DNA of 32,977 nucleotides from an uncultured Candidatus Nitrosopelagicus sp. Its GTDB lineage: Archaea; Thermoproteota; Nitrososphaeria; Nitrososphaerales; Nitrosopumilaceae. Made by a program: the position numbers and the translations under genes. Positions 1 through 9,458 of this stretch are shown here, one piece after another. The notes below the pieces were generated by a model that was not told the DNA's origin, made no database searches, and saw only the letters and a list, made by a program, of their open reading frames with translations. Positions within the stretch are counted from its first letter, which is position 1. Each line of letters begins with the position of its first letter. The DNA is taken from contig CALBOT010000093.1 in assembly GCA_937896695.1 (NCBI GenBank), positions 1 through 32,977 of the forward strand. The letters run 5' to 3'.

Positions 1-58
1 ATCTGGATCTGGATCTGGATCTGGATCTGGATCCGGATCTGGATCTGGATTGGGATCC
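1..58 (-). repeat. Hexanucleotide tandem repeat (GATCTG)n encoding a (Asp-Pro)n linker on the minus strand
   Basis: atctggatctggatctgg... period 6; the minus strand reads DPDPDPDP in the same frame as the Omp28-like ORF. Truncated by the window edge. Confidence 0.9.
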
Positions 59-807
59 GCCTCTTTATCTGGATCTGGATCTAGATTATTAATATTCCAT
101 GATGTTGCCTGAAATATTTCATAAGTATCTAAATTTTGAACAACGGCCTGGATATAGACCTGATCGGGCTCCCATGCATCTGATAGAGTAAATGTTCCAC
201 TAAACGTTTCTGATTCTCCAGCTGATGTTATAGATATGGGTAACTTATTATTCGCACTTCTGGTAATATATTTTCGCGCAACATTGCGGGCATATTCCCA
301 CGTATCAATTGTACTCCAATAACTCATAATACTATCTTCTGAAATAAATAGTTCTACATGCATATTGGTATTATTCACCGTGGTATCAATGCCCGAATCA
401 ATTAATAATTCCACATCATAGGTTATCTCAGTGTTTCCAGGTTCATATGCTCCTGAGATAGCTATGGAGTATGGTGTCTGATTAACAATGTAGGTCTCAT
501 ATAATTGTAAAAAATCAGGATACATAGCCTCCCAATTTCCACCACCAGCCCCACCTAACGGGTACGTATATGCACCATTCCACTGGCTATGTGGTACTCC
601 TATCACATTATACATGTCAGCTCTTATACTGTATTGCTCTTCAATACAAAAATCAGAACTATCAGGCGTAAAGTTTGGATGATGCCACTCAAGAGTGTAC
701 AAAGTATTAGGAAACTGTTTTTTTAATGTGTCTAATGCGAAACTCGAAGACGGGCAGTATGCTCACATGATACCCGTAAAATCTTCAACCCAGACCGTCT
801 GCTGGGA
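1..807 (-). CDS. Omp28/thioredoxin-like secreted protein, partial (runs off the left edge), with in-frame TGA at 763-765 at the first position of a CxxC-like motif
   Basis: Manual minus-strand translation: SQQTVWVEDFTGIM-[TGA]-AYCPSSSFALDTLKKQFPNTLYTLEWHHPNFTPDSSDFCIEEQYSIRADMYNVIGVPHSQWNGAYTYPLGGAGGGNWEAMYPDFLQLYETYIVNQTPYSIAISGAYEPGNTEITYDVELLIDSGIDTTVNNTNMHVELFISEDSIMSYW...NLDPDPDKEADPNPDPDP... to base 1. The (V/L)EDFTGxxCxxCP pattern resembles Omp28-family thioredoxin-fold proteins. The 5' boundary is uncertain. Confidence 0.65.
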
Positions 808-1803
808 TCTGGATGCGGTTTCAACAATGCCTTTTAATTCATTATATGCAATTGCATCACTCCTTAGTACGTTAAATCCTTCTTTGTTCATTTGTGATTC
901 AAGAGAAGTTGCAGCTCGTTTAATCTGTCCATAAATAATATCGTCACTTCTTTTTTTGTATTTGAAATTTATAATCAGTGTATTTCTAGCCAATTCTGCA
1001 GGAATTTTATTCTTTGATTTTTCTTTAAAATATGAAATTGAATTTTTCTTTAAGAAATTTCTTGCAATTAAAATGAAATTTGTAACATTCTGAATTGAAA
1101 TTGCAGCACCCAAATTTCTATTTCTATCTATTGGATCTATTATAACAAGAGACGAATCAAATTTTCTTGGAGATTCCCCAATCATTTCATTATTTTTCAT
1201 TTTTGAAATTTTTTTCAAAACATTTTCAAAACTTCCCAAATAGTAAACTAAAACTTCACATACATAACCACTAAATCCTTGTTTTGCAATTTCTGCCCCA
1301 TACATTCCATTAATTTTTAAAAAACATTTGAGAATTCTAATGTCATCTTTCATTGAACCTGTTAATTTTTCACTCATAAATTCAGTATGAAATGTAGATC
1401 TATCTGCTGCACTTTTCCATTCACCTTTTTTAATATCATAACATGGTACAACATTTATTCCAACTCCGTCAATATCAGCTTCTACAAATGGATGTTCAGA
1501 ATATCTTACATATGGTTTGAATTTTTTTAGAGAATCAAATCCAATCTTTTTACCAATCATTTCAAAATTTTTTTCTGAAGTTGTTTTTTTAAACTTGACA
1601 AAAATATCAATATCAATTTTTTCTGGCGTCCAAGTTTCTTTTGCATATGAACCGCCAAAATGAACTGAGACAACTGTTTTTTGTTTTTTAGCTTCTTTGT
1701 TTACAAGACCAAAAATTTGATTTGCAATTTTATCAACTTTTTTTCGTTGTGCATTATTTGGGATTGCTATTTTTTTTGATTGTTTCAAAATATCGCTTTT
1801 CAT
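763..1803 (-). CDS. cca: CCA-adding tRNA nucleotidyltransferase (archaeal class I), C-terminally truncated and joined in frame to the Omp28-like sequence
   Basis: HFGGSYAKETWTPEKIDIDIFVKF nucleotidyltransferase motif, KLTGSMKDDIRILKCFLK, KQGFSGYVCEVLVYYLGSF and GFNVLRSD are typical of archaeal CCA-adding enzymes. Similarity is lost after about AIAYNELKG. Confidence 0.8.
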   Translation of the reverse strand: MKSDILKQSKKIAIPNNAQRKKVDKIANQIFGLVNKEAKKQKTVVSVHFGGSYAKETWTPEKIDIDIFVKFKKTTSEKNFEMIGKKIGFDSLKKFKPYVRYSEHPFVEADIDGVGINVVPCYDIKKGEWKSAADRSTFHTEFMSEKLTGSMKDDIRILKCFLKINGMYGAEIAKQGFSGYVCEVLVYYLGSFENVLKKISKMKNNEMIGESPRKFDSSLVIIDPIDRNRNLGAAISIQNVTNFILIARNFLKKNSISYFKEKSKNKIPAELARNTLIINFKYKKRSDDIIYGQIKRAATSLESQMNKEGFNVLRSDAIAYNELKGIVETASRSQQTVWVEDFTGIM

Positions 1804-2339
1804 TTTGCATTAACTTCCAGTAAATCTGAATATTCTGGTCCTTTTGGGCTTAAAACGCTTTTTTTCAACTTAATTTTTGATACTATCTCGGTGCCAAAAT
1901 TTGTGGTTTCATAGTCTTTAATGATGGATGAAACATCTCCGATTCTCTTTTTTACTCTAAAAATTGTCAAGTGAGGCTTGAATTTTTTATCATTTTCAAA
2001 TCCTAATAATGCTAATTTTGCTTCTATCTCTTTTGCTAGTGCACCTAATTTTTCAACACCATTTTTTTGAATTCCAATCCAAATCACTCTGGGATTTTTC
2101 AAATTTGGAAATCCTCCAATACCATTTAGAGATATCTCAAATTCAGAAAAAGATATTTCATTTAACACACTTTTGACTTTTTCACATAATTCTTCATCAA
2201 TTTCCCCAAGGAATTTTAATGTAAAATGAATTTGATCAATTCTTACAGGTTTGGCATTAATCTTTACATCTTCTTGAAATTTTTGAACATTGTTAAGAAT
2301 TTGAATTTTAGAAATCTCGACTGCAACAAATACTCTCAT
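1800..2339 (-). CDS. thpR: RNA 2',3'-cyclic phosphodiesterase (2'-5' RNA ligase family)
   Basis: Two HxT motifs (HFTLKFLGE, HLTIFRVK); overlaps cca by 4 bp. Confidence 0.88.
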   Translation of the reverse strand: MRVFVAVEISKIQILNNVQKFQEDVKINAKPVRIDQIHFTLKFLGEIDEELCEKVKSVLNEISFSEFEISLNGIGGFPNLKNPRVIWIGIQKNGVEKLGALAKEIEAKLALLGFENDKKFKPHLTIFRVKKRIGDVSSIIKDYETTNFGTEIVSKIKLKKSVLSPKGPEYSDLLEVNAK

Positions 2340-2403
2340 ACAAAATAAAACATTAGTAATTATTTATCGCTACCTTCATAGACTAGTCATTCAAAAATAA
2401 TCT

Positions 2404-2949
2404 GTGTCAAAACTAGTTGTATGTTTAACCGGAATGCCTGGAGCTGGAAAATCCACGATTGCTTCAAAATTAAAAGAAGAAGGTTATGAAACTTTTAGTC
2501 TTGGTGATGGTGTTAGAGCAGAAGCTAAAAGACAAAATTTAGAACCTACCGGTGAAAATTTAGGAAAACTGATGTTAGAACTACGTGAAAAAAACGGACC
2601 AGGAGCTATTGCAGAATTACTTAAAGAATCAATTCAAGAATCAACTCATGATATTATAATTATTGATGGTATACGTTCCATACATGAAATTAATGTTCTG
2701 AAAAAAACTGGAAATGTGAAATTATTAGCTGTAAATGCAGCAGCTGATACAAGATTCAATTTTTTACGTGAACGTAAAAGATCTGATGATCCATTAACGA
2801 GAGAGAAATTTGAAGAACGTGATAATCGAGAAATTGGAGTTGGGTTAGAAAAAATCATTGGACTTGCTGATGAATCTATAGACAATAACAACGTCTCAAT
2901 TAACCAAATGGTTGGGTCTGCAATTAAAATATTTCAAAAGTGGATTTAA
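2404..2949 (+). CDS. AAA-family P-loop ATPase/nucleotide kinase-like protein (UPF0200-like)
   Basis: GMPGAGKST Walker A; IIIIDGIRS; GTG start. Confidence 0.8.
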   Translation: MSKLVVCLTGMPGAGKSTIASKLKEEGYETFSLGDGVRAEAKRQNLEPTGENLGKLMLELREKNGPGAIAELLKESIQESTHDIIIIDGIRSIHEINVLKKTGNVKLLAVNAAADTRFNFLRERKRSDDPLTREKFEERDNREIGVGLEKIIGLADESIDNNNVSINQMVGSAIKIFQKWI

Positions 2950-2950
2950 T

Positions 2951-3334
2951 ATGAATCAAAAAACAACAATACAAATTTTTTGTGCAATAAATCCTTCTGA
3001 AGATCCCGATAAAGTAAAAACTGCAGTGAATAATATTTTTCCTGAAATAGAATTAGATATATCTGAAACAGAAATTAATGGGAAAACAAATAATTTTTCA
3101 ATTCTATCTCAAATATCAAAATCAATACATGAAAAAAATGTTAAAAACACTTACCAGCGCATTCTTAAACGCAATAATGACGGTAACTCTACTTGGTTTT
3201 ATCTAAACAAACAGGCTGCATTTGTAAATACTGTGGCGCTCTGTAGTGAGGCAAACGAATCATCTCTTGGTCCAATTAAGATAGTTTTACGCTCAAATAA
3301 TATAGAACAAGCAATAGATTCCCTCACAAACTAG
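2951..3334 (+). CDS. RNA-binding domain protein, UPF0201-like
   Basis: FCAINPSEDPDKVKTAVNNIFPE pattern; ATG at 2951 directly follows the upstream stop, so the ORF-track start at 2912 is probably too long. Confidence 0.65.
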   Translation: MNQKTTIQIFCAINPSEDPDKVKTAVNNIFPEIELDISETEINGKTNNFSILSQISKSIHEKNVKNTYQRILKRNNDGNSTWFYLNKQAAFVNTVALCSEANESSLGPIKIVLRSNNIEQAIDSLTN

Positions 3335-3411
3335 GTAACTAGCTATTTCTATCCATTTTGAGAGCTTTTTTTTAGCTCAGTTATGAAAAGTCGATTTTTA
3401 CAGCATTTTTT

Positions 3412-3699
3412 ATGAAAGTACAATTCATGATAATTTGTGCAGTTTTGGTGGCTGGTGGAATTTTATTCTTGCCTGAAACAGTTAGCCAATTTCCAGCAGG
3501 TACAATGATACTTGATGCTCTAGTTACAGATGCCACTAACATTAAGGAATATAATCAACACACAAACCAGATAGGCGATACATTGTATGGTGTTGGTTTG
3601 AAGGCTGTAGATACAACAGTTGATGTTGCAGGTCAGGTTGAAAATACCATTGACGAAACAGAATTACCTGAAATTGATTTACTAAAATTTGATGAATAA
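3412..3699 (+). CDS. Hypothetical small exported/membrane-anchored protein
   Basis: N-terminal hydrophobic segment MKVQFMIICAVLVAGGILFLP; no recognised domain. Confidence 0.6.
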   Translation: MKVQFMIICAVLVAGGILFLPETVSQFPAGTMILDALVTDATNIKEYNQHTNQIGDTLYGVGLKAVDTTVDVAGQVENTIDETELPEIDLLKFDE

Positions 3700-3700
3700 T

Positions 3701-4597
3701 CTAAATATCAATTTCCATAAGATCTTTTGCAGCTATGACTGAATTATGAATTTGTTTTGCTTCGTTTACCAAGATTGAATCGTCATTATATCTTGCAGAA
3801 AAGTGTGTTAAAATGAGATTTTTTACATTTGCATCTTTTGCAATTTCTGCAGCTTCTCTTGCAGTTGAATGATTAGTTTCTATTGCTCTATTTTTTAGTT
3901 CATATGAAAATGTACAATCAAAACTCAAGTAATCACTATTTTTGAAAAATTCTTTTAATTTCTGAGTCGGACGTGTGTCTCCAGAAATGCCAATTTTCTT
4001 ACCGGGTCTTTTCTCTCCTGTAACTTGTGATGAATCAATCTTTTTGTCGTTAATTTCAATGGAATTTCCATTTTGTAACTCCTGCCATAATTTTCCTTCT
4101 GGAATTTGTAATTCCTTTGCTTTTTCTGGATAAAAAATTCCTGCTCTTTCATTTTCTTCAAAACAATATGAATACGCAGGAATTCCATGTTGTGCTTCAC
4201 AACAATTTATTTGATAATTTTTTTCTTTTACAACTTTACCCTCATTTACAATTGTAATGAAAACTGGAAAAGGCAATCCAAAATTTAATACTTTGATATT
4301 TGCTGTAATGAATTCTTCAATTCCAGACGGACCATAAATTTCAACAACTTCTGTTCTTTTTTGTAGTGACATTGTTTGTAAAAGACCTAAAATACCTAAA
4401 CAATGATCTCCGTGAAGATGAGTAACAAATATTTTCATTTTTTTGTTCCATGGTAACCCTGCTTTCAAATAAGCAACTTGTGCACCTTCACCTGCATCAA
4501 ACATCAAAACTTCATTTTCACGAACGAGACAAATACATGTTAACGAACGTTCAACTGTTGGTGCAGCAGCAGATGTTCCTAGATAAACTATTTTCAT
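3701..4597 (-). CDS. rnz: Ribonuclease Z
   Basis: Metallo-beta-lactamase motif THLHGDHCLG, LGTSAAAPT N-terminus, C-terminal LTHFSARY. Confidence 0.92.
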   Translation of the reverse strand: MKIVYLGTSAAAPTVERSLTCICLVRENEVLMFDAGEGAQVAYLKAGLPWNKKMKIFVTHLHGDHCLGILGLLQTMSLQKRTEVVEIYGPSGIEEFITANIKVLNFGLPFPVFITIVNEGKVVKEKNYQINCCEAQHGIPAYSYCFEENERAGIFYPEKAKELQIPEGKLWQELQNGNSIEINDKKIDSSQVTGEKRPGKKIGISGDTRPTQKLKEFFKNSDYLSFDCTFSYELKNRAIETNHSTAREAAEIAKDANVKNLILTHFSARYNDDSILVNEAKQIHNSVIAAKDLMEIDI

Positions 4598-4607
4598 AAT
4601 ATTATTT

Positions 4608-5483
4608 TCATTTCAATGCATCAGAAATAACTTTTGATACATCCACTTTTGCAGATTCACCAGGTATGGTATTTGTGCTAATTATTTGTGATACGCCTGC
4701 ATTTTTGATCTTTTTTGCAGCATCATTGACTAATAATGCGTGTGTACATGCAACAAAAACACGCCTGCATTTTTGTTTCTTTAAAAATTGAGTTGCTTTG
4801 ATAATACTTCCTCCAGTACTAATCATATCATCCACTAAAATCAAATCTCTATCTTTTACATCAACTTTTTCTGAAAGAATTTTCACTTTACCAGTTTTCC
4901 TATCTCTCTTTTTCTTTAATACGATAAAATCTGTTTTCAAAAGTTCAGAGAATTTTTCAGCTCTTTCTTTTCCACCCAAATCTGGGGATATTACCACTGG
5001 ATTTTTCATCTTTATTTTCTTAAAGTGTTTTACTAGAACTTCCATAGCTGATACATTTTCTGCTGTAATTTTCAATTCTTTTAATGCTAATTTACTGTGA
5101 ATGTCCACTGTTAAGATTTTTTTGACACCTGCTGCTTTGAGTAATTTTCCAACTACGCCTATTGTAATAATTTCTCCCCCAAGAAATTCTCTGTCTTGTC
5201 TTGCATATCCCATGTAAGGAATTACTGCATATACTTTAGACGAAAATTTTTGTACTTTAGAAACAATACTCAACAATTCTAAAAGATTTGAGTCTACTGG
5301 TGGATACGTTGACTGCACAACTACGACTATGCTTTTTTTAGGTATCTGATTAATTGTTATTTTACTTTCTCCATCTGGGAACACTTTCTTTTCAGTTTTG
5401 ATATAGGGTGATTTTATTTTTTTAGCAATTCTTTTAGCTAGATCAGATGATGCATCTCCTCCAACAACTGTGAATTTTACCAT
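4608..5483 (-). CDS. prs: Ribose-phosphate pyrophosphokinase
   Basis: FPDGE, GYARQDRE and DLILVDDMISTGGSI PRPP-binding motifs. Confidence 0.92.
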   Translation of the reverse strand: MVKFTVVGGDASSDLAKRIAKKIKSPYIKTEKKVFPDGESKITINQIPKKSIVVVVQSTYPPVDSNLLELLSIVSKVQKFSSKVYAVIPYMGYARQDREFLGGEIITIGVVGKLLKAAGVKKILTVDIHSKLALKELKITAENVSAMEVLVKHFKKIKMKNPVVISPDLGGKERAEKFSELLKTDFIVLKKKRDRKTGKVKILSEKVDVKDRDLILVDDMISTGGSIIKATQFLKKQKCRRVFVACTHALLVNDAAKKIKNAGVSQIISTNTIPGESAKVDVSKVISDALK

Positions 5484-5508
5484 TAAATCAACGAATTAAA
5501 ACGGATTC

Positions 5509-6120
5509 TTAAGTTTTCGTAGGACTATTTTTCAATTTAATTTGTTTTCTTTTGAAGAAATAGCTTGTAATTGCAACTATTGTTACTCCGATAATCTGAA
5601 TTCCAAGCCAATCTAATCCTTGAAATGATACTTTTTCAAATGTAAATGGCGAAAATAATGGAAATGCAGTAGATGTGCCAAATGCAACATCTGCTAGGAA
5701 TACATCAAATGCCAAATGTGATAAAACCGCTGCAAACGCAACTGCACACATCCTCACGTCTTTTCCTTTATGTATTCCCAAGAAAACTATCACGGCTATA
5801 AACGCAAAAGGAAGTGAATGACTCATTCTTGAAACCATTTCTATATCTAAAAATTGTAATAAGTGATCTGCATCTAACAGAATTGCAAAACTTCCACCCA
5901 TCACAATATATCTAATACTTAGTGTTGCCAGTCCTATTACTGCGCCCCAAAATATATGTCCTGTAACATGTTCAATTGTAACTCCGCTAACCACTAACGG
6001 ATTTCCAATAACAAATGTATGTTCACTTGACGGAAATAATCCTCCAATTATTGAGAACCCAAATGAAACTAAAGCAAAAACTATTGAATTTTTTAAAATG
6101 AATTTGATACTGTCTTTCAA
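5509..6120 (-). CDS. Membrane-bound metal-dependent hydrolase-like protein (YdjM/DUF457-type)
   Basis: Multiple TM segments; H and D residues in HVTGHIFWG, LLDADHLLQ and LSHLAFDVFLADVAFG. Confidence 0.6.
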   Translation of the reverse strand: MKDSIKFILKNSIVFALVSFGFSIIGGLFPSSEHTFVIGNPLVVSGVTIEHVTGHIFWGAVIGLATLSIRYIVMGGSFAILLDADHLLQFLDIEMVSRMSHSLPFAFIAVIVFLGIHKGKDVRMCAVAFAAVLSHLAFDVFLADVAFGTSTAFPLFSPFTFEKVSFQGLDWLGIQIIGVTIVAITSYFFKRKQIKLKNSPTKT

Positions 6121-6157
6121 TATCAGTTTTGATTTTTTTCAAATAAATTAATCATTA

Positions 6158-7900
6158 CTATTCATCTCCTGATTCTCCACGACCCAAGTCTCCTAGTCCA
6201 TATTCATCCATTACTTCATTGCGTTTGGAATCCAATTGATTAATCTCCTGTTCTTCACGTTTTTCATCACCTTGGTAAACCGTTCTAATTGGCCATGGAA
6301 TTCTAATGTCATATTTCTTGAACTCTTCGTACATAATTAGACGCATATCGCTTTTTGTTTTGAATTGTGCACCATAATCTCTGACATAAACCCACATTGA
6401 AAAATCCAAAGATGAATCATTAAATTTGTCAAATCGTACAACCGGTTGTGTTACATCTACGTGAATGTCTTTATCACATCCACAACTAGGTTTGTTTTCT
6501 TCTAGGTATGGACATCTATTTTGTCTTACAAGATGTCTTCCTTTTGCATCTCTTGCTTCAACCATTGCACGTTTTCCCACTTTAACTAAAATTGATGTGA
6601 CTTGTCTTGGATTATTCAAATATGAAACGCCAACATTTACAACAGAAGGGACAAGCTTGATCTCTTTTGTATAATTAATTATTTCTGCACTGACTAATTG
6701 TCTAGTTGGAATTATTGCAACTGATTCATTTAATCCATGACGAATGTATGTTACTCTTGGTGTAATTTTATGTACATAACCATTGTATCCACTTTGTAAT
6801 TGTACTCTGTCTCCTTCTTTGACAACCTTGTCTTTTCTGATAAGAATGTAAGAAAAATAATTTTCCAATGTTTCTTTTAGAGCCAATCCAACACCAAATG
6901 CGAGTCCACCTGTTGCAGTAGCTAATACTATTAGATCAACTTGCCACCAAGATACTACTCCAATTATTACTCCAACAAAAATCAAAATTGGTAAAACTTG
7001 TTTTGCAGATTTTGGAACTCCTTCTTTTTGTTTTCTTGAATGTCCTGGAGGTTTGTTTCCAGAAATTATTGGATCAAAACTAGAGTTTCTTTTTTGTTCT
7101 CTCCAGATATCTATGGGGTAAATTTCTTCAGGAATTACTCCTGGAAATAATTTTCTTCCAGATGCATTATTTCCACTTATACAATAATTGAAGTATTTTT
7201 CATATTTTTTACGCTCAGATTTTTTCCATTGCTCAAAAGGATCTTTAACATTTTTCTCATAACTTCCAATTGGATTTCCTTGTGAAGTACGAAAACTCTC
7301 AAGATATTGTATTCCTTGTTCTGTTTGCATGTATGAATTGAATTCTTCATCAGTTAGATCATCAGGTTTTTGTTTTGGTGGAATCCATTTGTACAGCTTG
7401 TGGAAAAAATCTCCATCATCGTCAGGGAAACCTCTCATTTCCCTCCACGCTTCAAAATCTTGACGCTCTAAAATGGAGCTATCTCGTTTTGTTAGTGCAA
7501 TTGGAACTAGCTGCGAAATCGTATATCCTATAACCAAAATATTTAACGTATTCAACATTTTTGCAAAAACTTCACTAGGCGCAAGTTCTCCTTCTAGTTG
7601 TATTCCTGATGATTCTTCATCAAATAACTCAAAGACTTGAATGTACATGTTTACAGATGAAATTAGAGCAATTGCCAAAAATGGCAGAATAATTTTCCTT
7701 GCAAATCTTGCGACATGAGGCCTAACATGATTGAATTTTTGTGTCTTGACCCAAAATGAAAATTTTCTGTAAACTACACTAATTACGATAATTCCGATAA
7801 TTAATCCAATTACAGCTAATTGCAAAGACACTGACGATGCGATCAGTTGAGAAACTGTGTCAAATTGACCAACTGAAATTTCACTAATTTCTTCTGCCAT
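6158..7900 (-). CDS. Mechanosensitive ion channel family protein (MscS-like) with a long insertion and a Cys cluster in the beta domain
   Basis: LATATGGLAFGVGLALKETLENYFSYILIRKDKVVKEGDRVQL pore-lining helix and beta-domain pattern; insert CPYLEENKPSCGC. Confidence 0.85.
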   Translation of the reverse strand: MAEEISEISVGQFDTVSQLIASSVSLQLAVIGLIIGIIVISVVYRKFSFWVKTQKFNHVRPHVARFARKIILPFLAIALISSVNMYIQVFELFDEESSGIQLEGELAPSEVFAKMLNTLNILVIGYTISQLVPIALTKRDSSILERQDFEAWREMRGFPDDDGDFFHKLYKWIPPKQKPDDLTDEEFNSYMQTEQGIQYLESFRTSQGNPIGSYEKNVKDPFEQWKKSERKKYEKYFNYCISGNNASGRKLFPGVIPEEIYPIDIWREQKRNSSFDPIISGNKPPGHSRKQKEGVPKSAKQVLPILIFVGVIIGVVSWWQVDLIVLATATGGLAFGVGLALKETLENYFSYILIRKDKVVKEGDRVQLQSGYNGYVHKITPRVTYIRHGLNESVAIIPTRQLVSAEIINYTKEIKLVPSVVNVGVSYLNNPRQVTSILVKVGKRAMVEARDAKGRHLVRQNRCPYLEENKPSCGCDKDIHVDVTQPVVRFDKFNDSSLDFSMWVYVRDYGAQFKTKSDMRLIMYEEFKKYDIRIPWPIRTVYQGDEKREEQEINQLDSKRNEVMDEYGLGDLGRGESGDE

Positions 7901-8056
7901 CCTAATATTTTCTGAGAATCCTGAACTTAAGTTAGTAGATTTGTCGTGAACTTTTTAAAAAACTGTCAATTTTTTTCGAAAATCGCATTTTCAGGCACAA
8001 TTTCTCCGTGCGTGACAGATCCTAAAGTTTAACAGAGGATTTATTGTAATTATGGA

Positions 8057-9433
8057 ATGGCACAAACAACTAATCCACAAGAATCTCTTTGGGGTATTGA
8101 TTCTTCACCAGCGATCAAATCATACACGCTTTCAAACTTGAGGAAAATTCCACAAATTGAAAAATTTTCAGAAGAACAAATTTTTGAAATGGAGGTAGTT
8201 GCACAAGTTTTGCCTTTCAAGGCAAATAATTACGTAATTGAACAATTGATTGATTGGGATAATGTTCCAGGAGATTCAATGTTTAATTTGACATTTCCAC
8301 AAAAACACATGTTAAAATCTGAACATTATAACATGATGGCTTCTGTTTTAAAAAATAATTCATCTATCAAAGAAATCAAAGATATGGCAGATAAAATTAG
8401 ACTAGAATTAAACCCACATCCTGCAGGACAAATGGAGCTAAACGTACCAATTCTAAAAGATGGCACCAAGCTTTATGGAATGCAACACAAATACAAGGAA
8501 ACAACTCTTTTCTTCCCAAGTCAAGGACAGACATGTCATGCATATTGTAGCTTTTGTTTCAGATGGCCACAATTTGTTGGAATGGATGAAATGAAATTTG
8601 CAATGAAAGAAGGACACGAGTTGGCACAATATGTGAGAGAACATCCTGAAATTTCTGATATCTTGTTTACTGGAGGTGACCCAATGATAATGCCTGCAAA
8701 AATATTTTCTACTTATATAGATACATTACTAGATGCAGAATTACCAAATCTGAAAACAATTAGAATCGGAACCAAGGCTTTGTCTTATTGGCCATACAAA
8801 TTTGTCTCTGACAATGATTTTCAAGAAACACTCGACACATTTAGCAGAGTAAACAAAAAAGGAATTCATCTCGCAGTTATGGCACATTTCAATCATTTAG
8901 CAGAATTAAAAACAGGCGCAGTGAAATTAGCAATTAAAAATATCAGAGAGACAGGTGCACAAATTAGAACACAATCACCTCTTCTTACTCACATAAACGA
9001 TGATGCTGATATGTGGGCTGAAATGTGGCAAAAACAGGTAGAGCTAGGTTGTATTCCTTACTACATGTTTGTTGTAAGAGATACTGGAGCACAACACTAC
9101 TTTGGGGTACCACTAGTAAAAGCTCACAAAATCTTTCAACATGCAATTCAAAAAGTAAGTGGATTAGGAAGAACTGTCAGAGGTCCGTCAATGTCTGCCA
9201 CTCCTGGAAAGGTACAGATTGATGGCGTAGCAGAAGTAAATGGAACCAAAGTTATGGTTTTTAGAATGCTTCAGGGGAGAAATCCAGAGTGGGTTAATCG
9301 CCCATTCTTTGCAAAATACGATGAAAATGCAATATGGCTTGATGATCTCAAACCTGCATTTGAAGATAAGTTCTTTTTTGAAGACGAATTGAATGAAATT
9401 AAAGAACAAAAAATAAAAAACATGAATAGTTAA
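8057..9433 (+). CDS. KamA-family radical SAM protein (lysine 2,3-aminomutase homologue)
   Basis: CHAYCSFC (CxxxCxxC) and FTGGDPM motifs; overall KamA-like architecture. Confidence 0.85.
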   Translation: MAQTTNPQESLWGIDSSPAIKSYTLSNLRKIPQIEKFSEEQIFEMEVVAQVLPFKANNYVIEQLIDWDNVPGDSMFNLTFPQKHMLKSEHYNMMASVLKNNSSIKEIKDMADKIRLELNPHPAGQMELNVPILKDGTKLYGMQHKYKETTLFFPSQGQTCHAYCSFCFRWPQFVGMDEMKFAMKEGHELAQYVREHPEISDILFTGGDPMIMPAKIFSTYIDTLLDAELPNLKTIRIGTKALSYWPYKFVSDNDFQETLDTFSRVNKKGIHLAVMAHFNHLAELKTGAVKLAIKNIRETGAQIRTQSPLLTHINDDADMWAEMWQKQVELGCIPYYMFVVRDTGAQHYFGVPLVKAHKIFQHAIQKVSGLGRTVRGPSMSATPGKVQIDGVAEVNGTKVMVFRMLQGRNPEWVNRPFFAKYDENAIWLDDLKPAFEDKFFFEDELNEIKEQKIKNMNS

Positions 9434-9458
9434 AATATGGATTTTACAGGTAAATGAT

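Noticed and set aside
695-934. Plus-strand 79-aa ORF
   Set aside because: Antisense to the continuous cca/Omp28-like reading frame; no domain.
3362-3378. GAGCT-TTTTTTT-AGCTC hairpin downstream of the UPF0201-like gene
   Set aside because: Only a 5-bp stem with the T-run in the loop; could arise by chance in AT-rich sequence, though it may assist termination.
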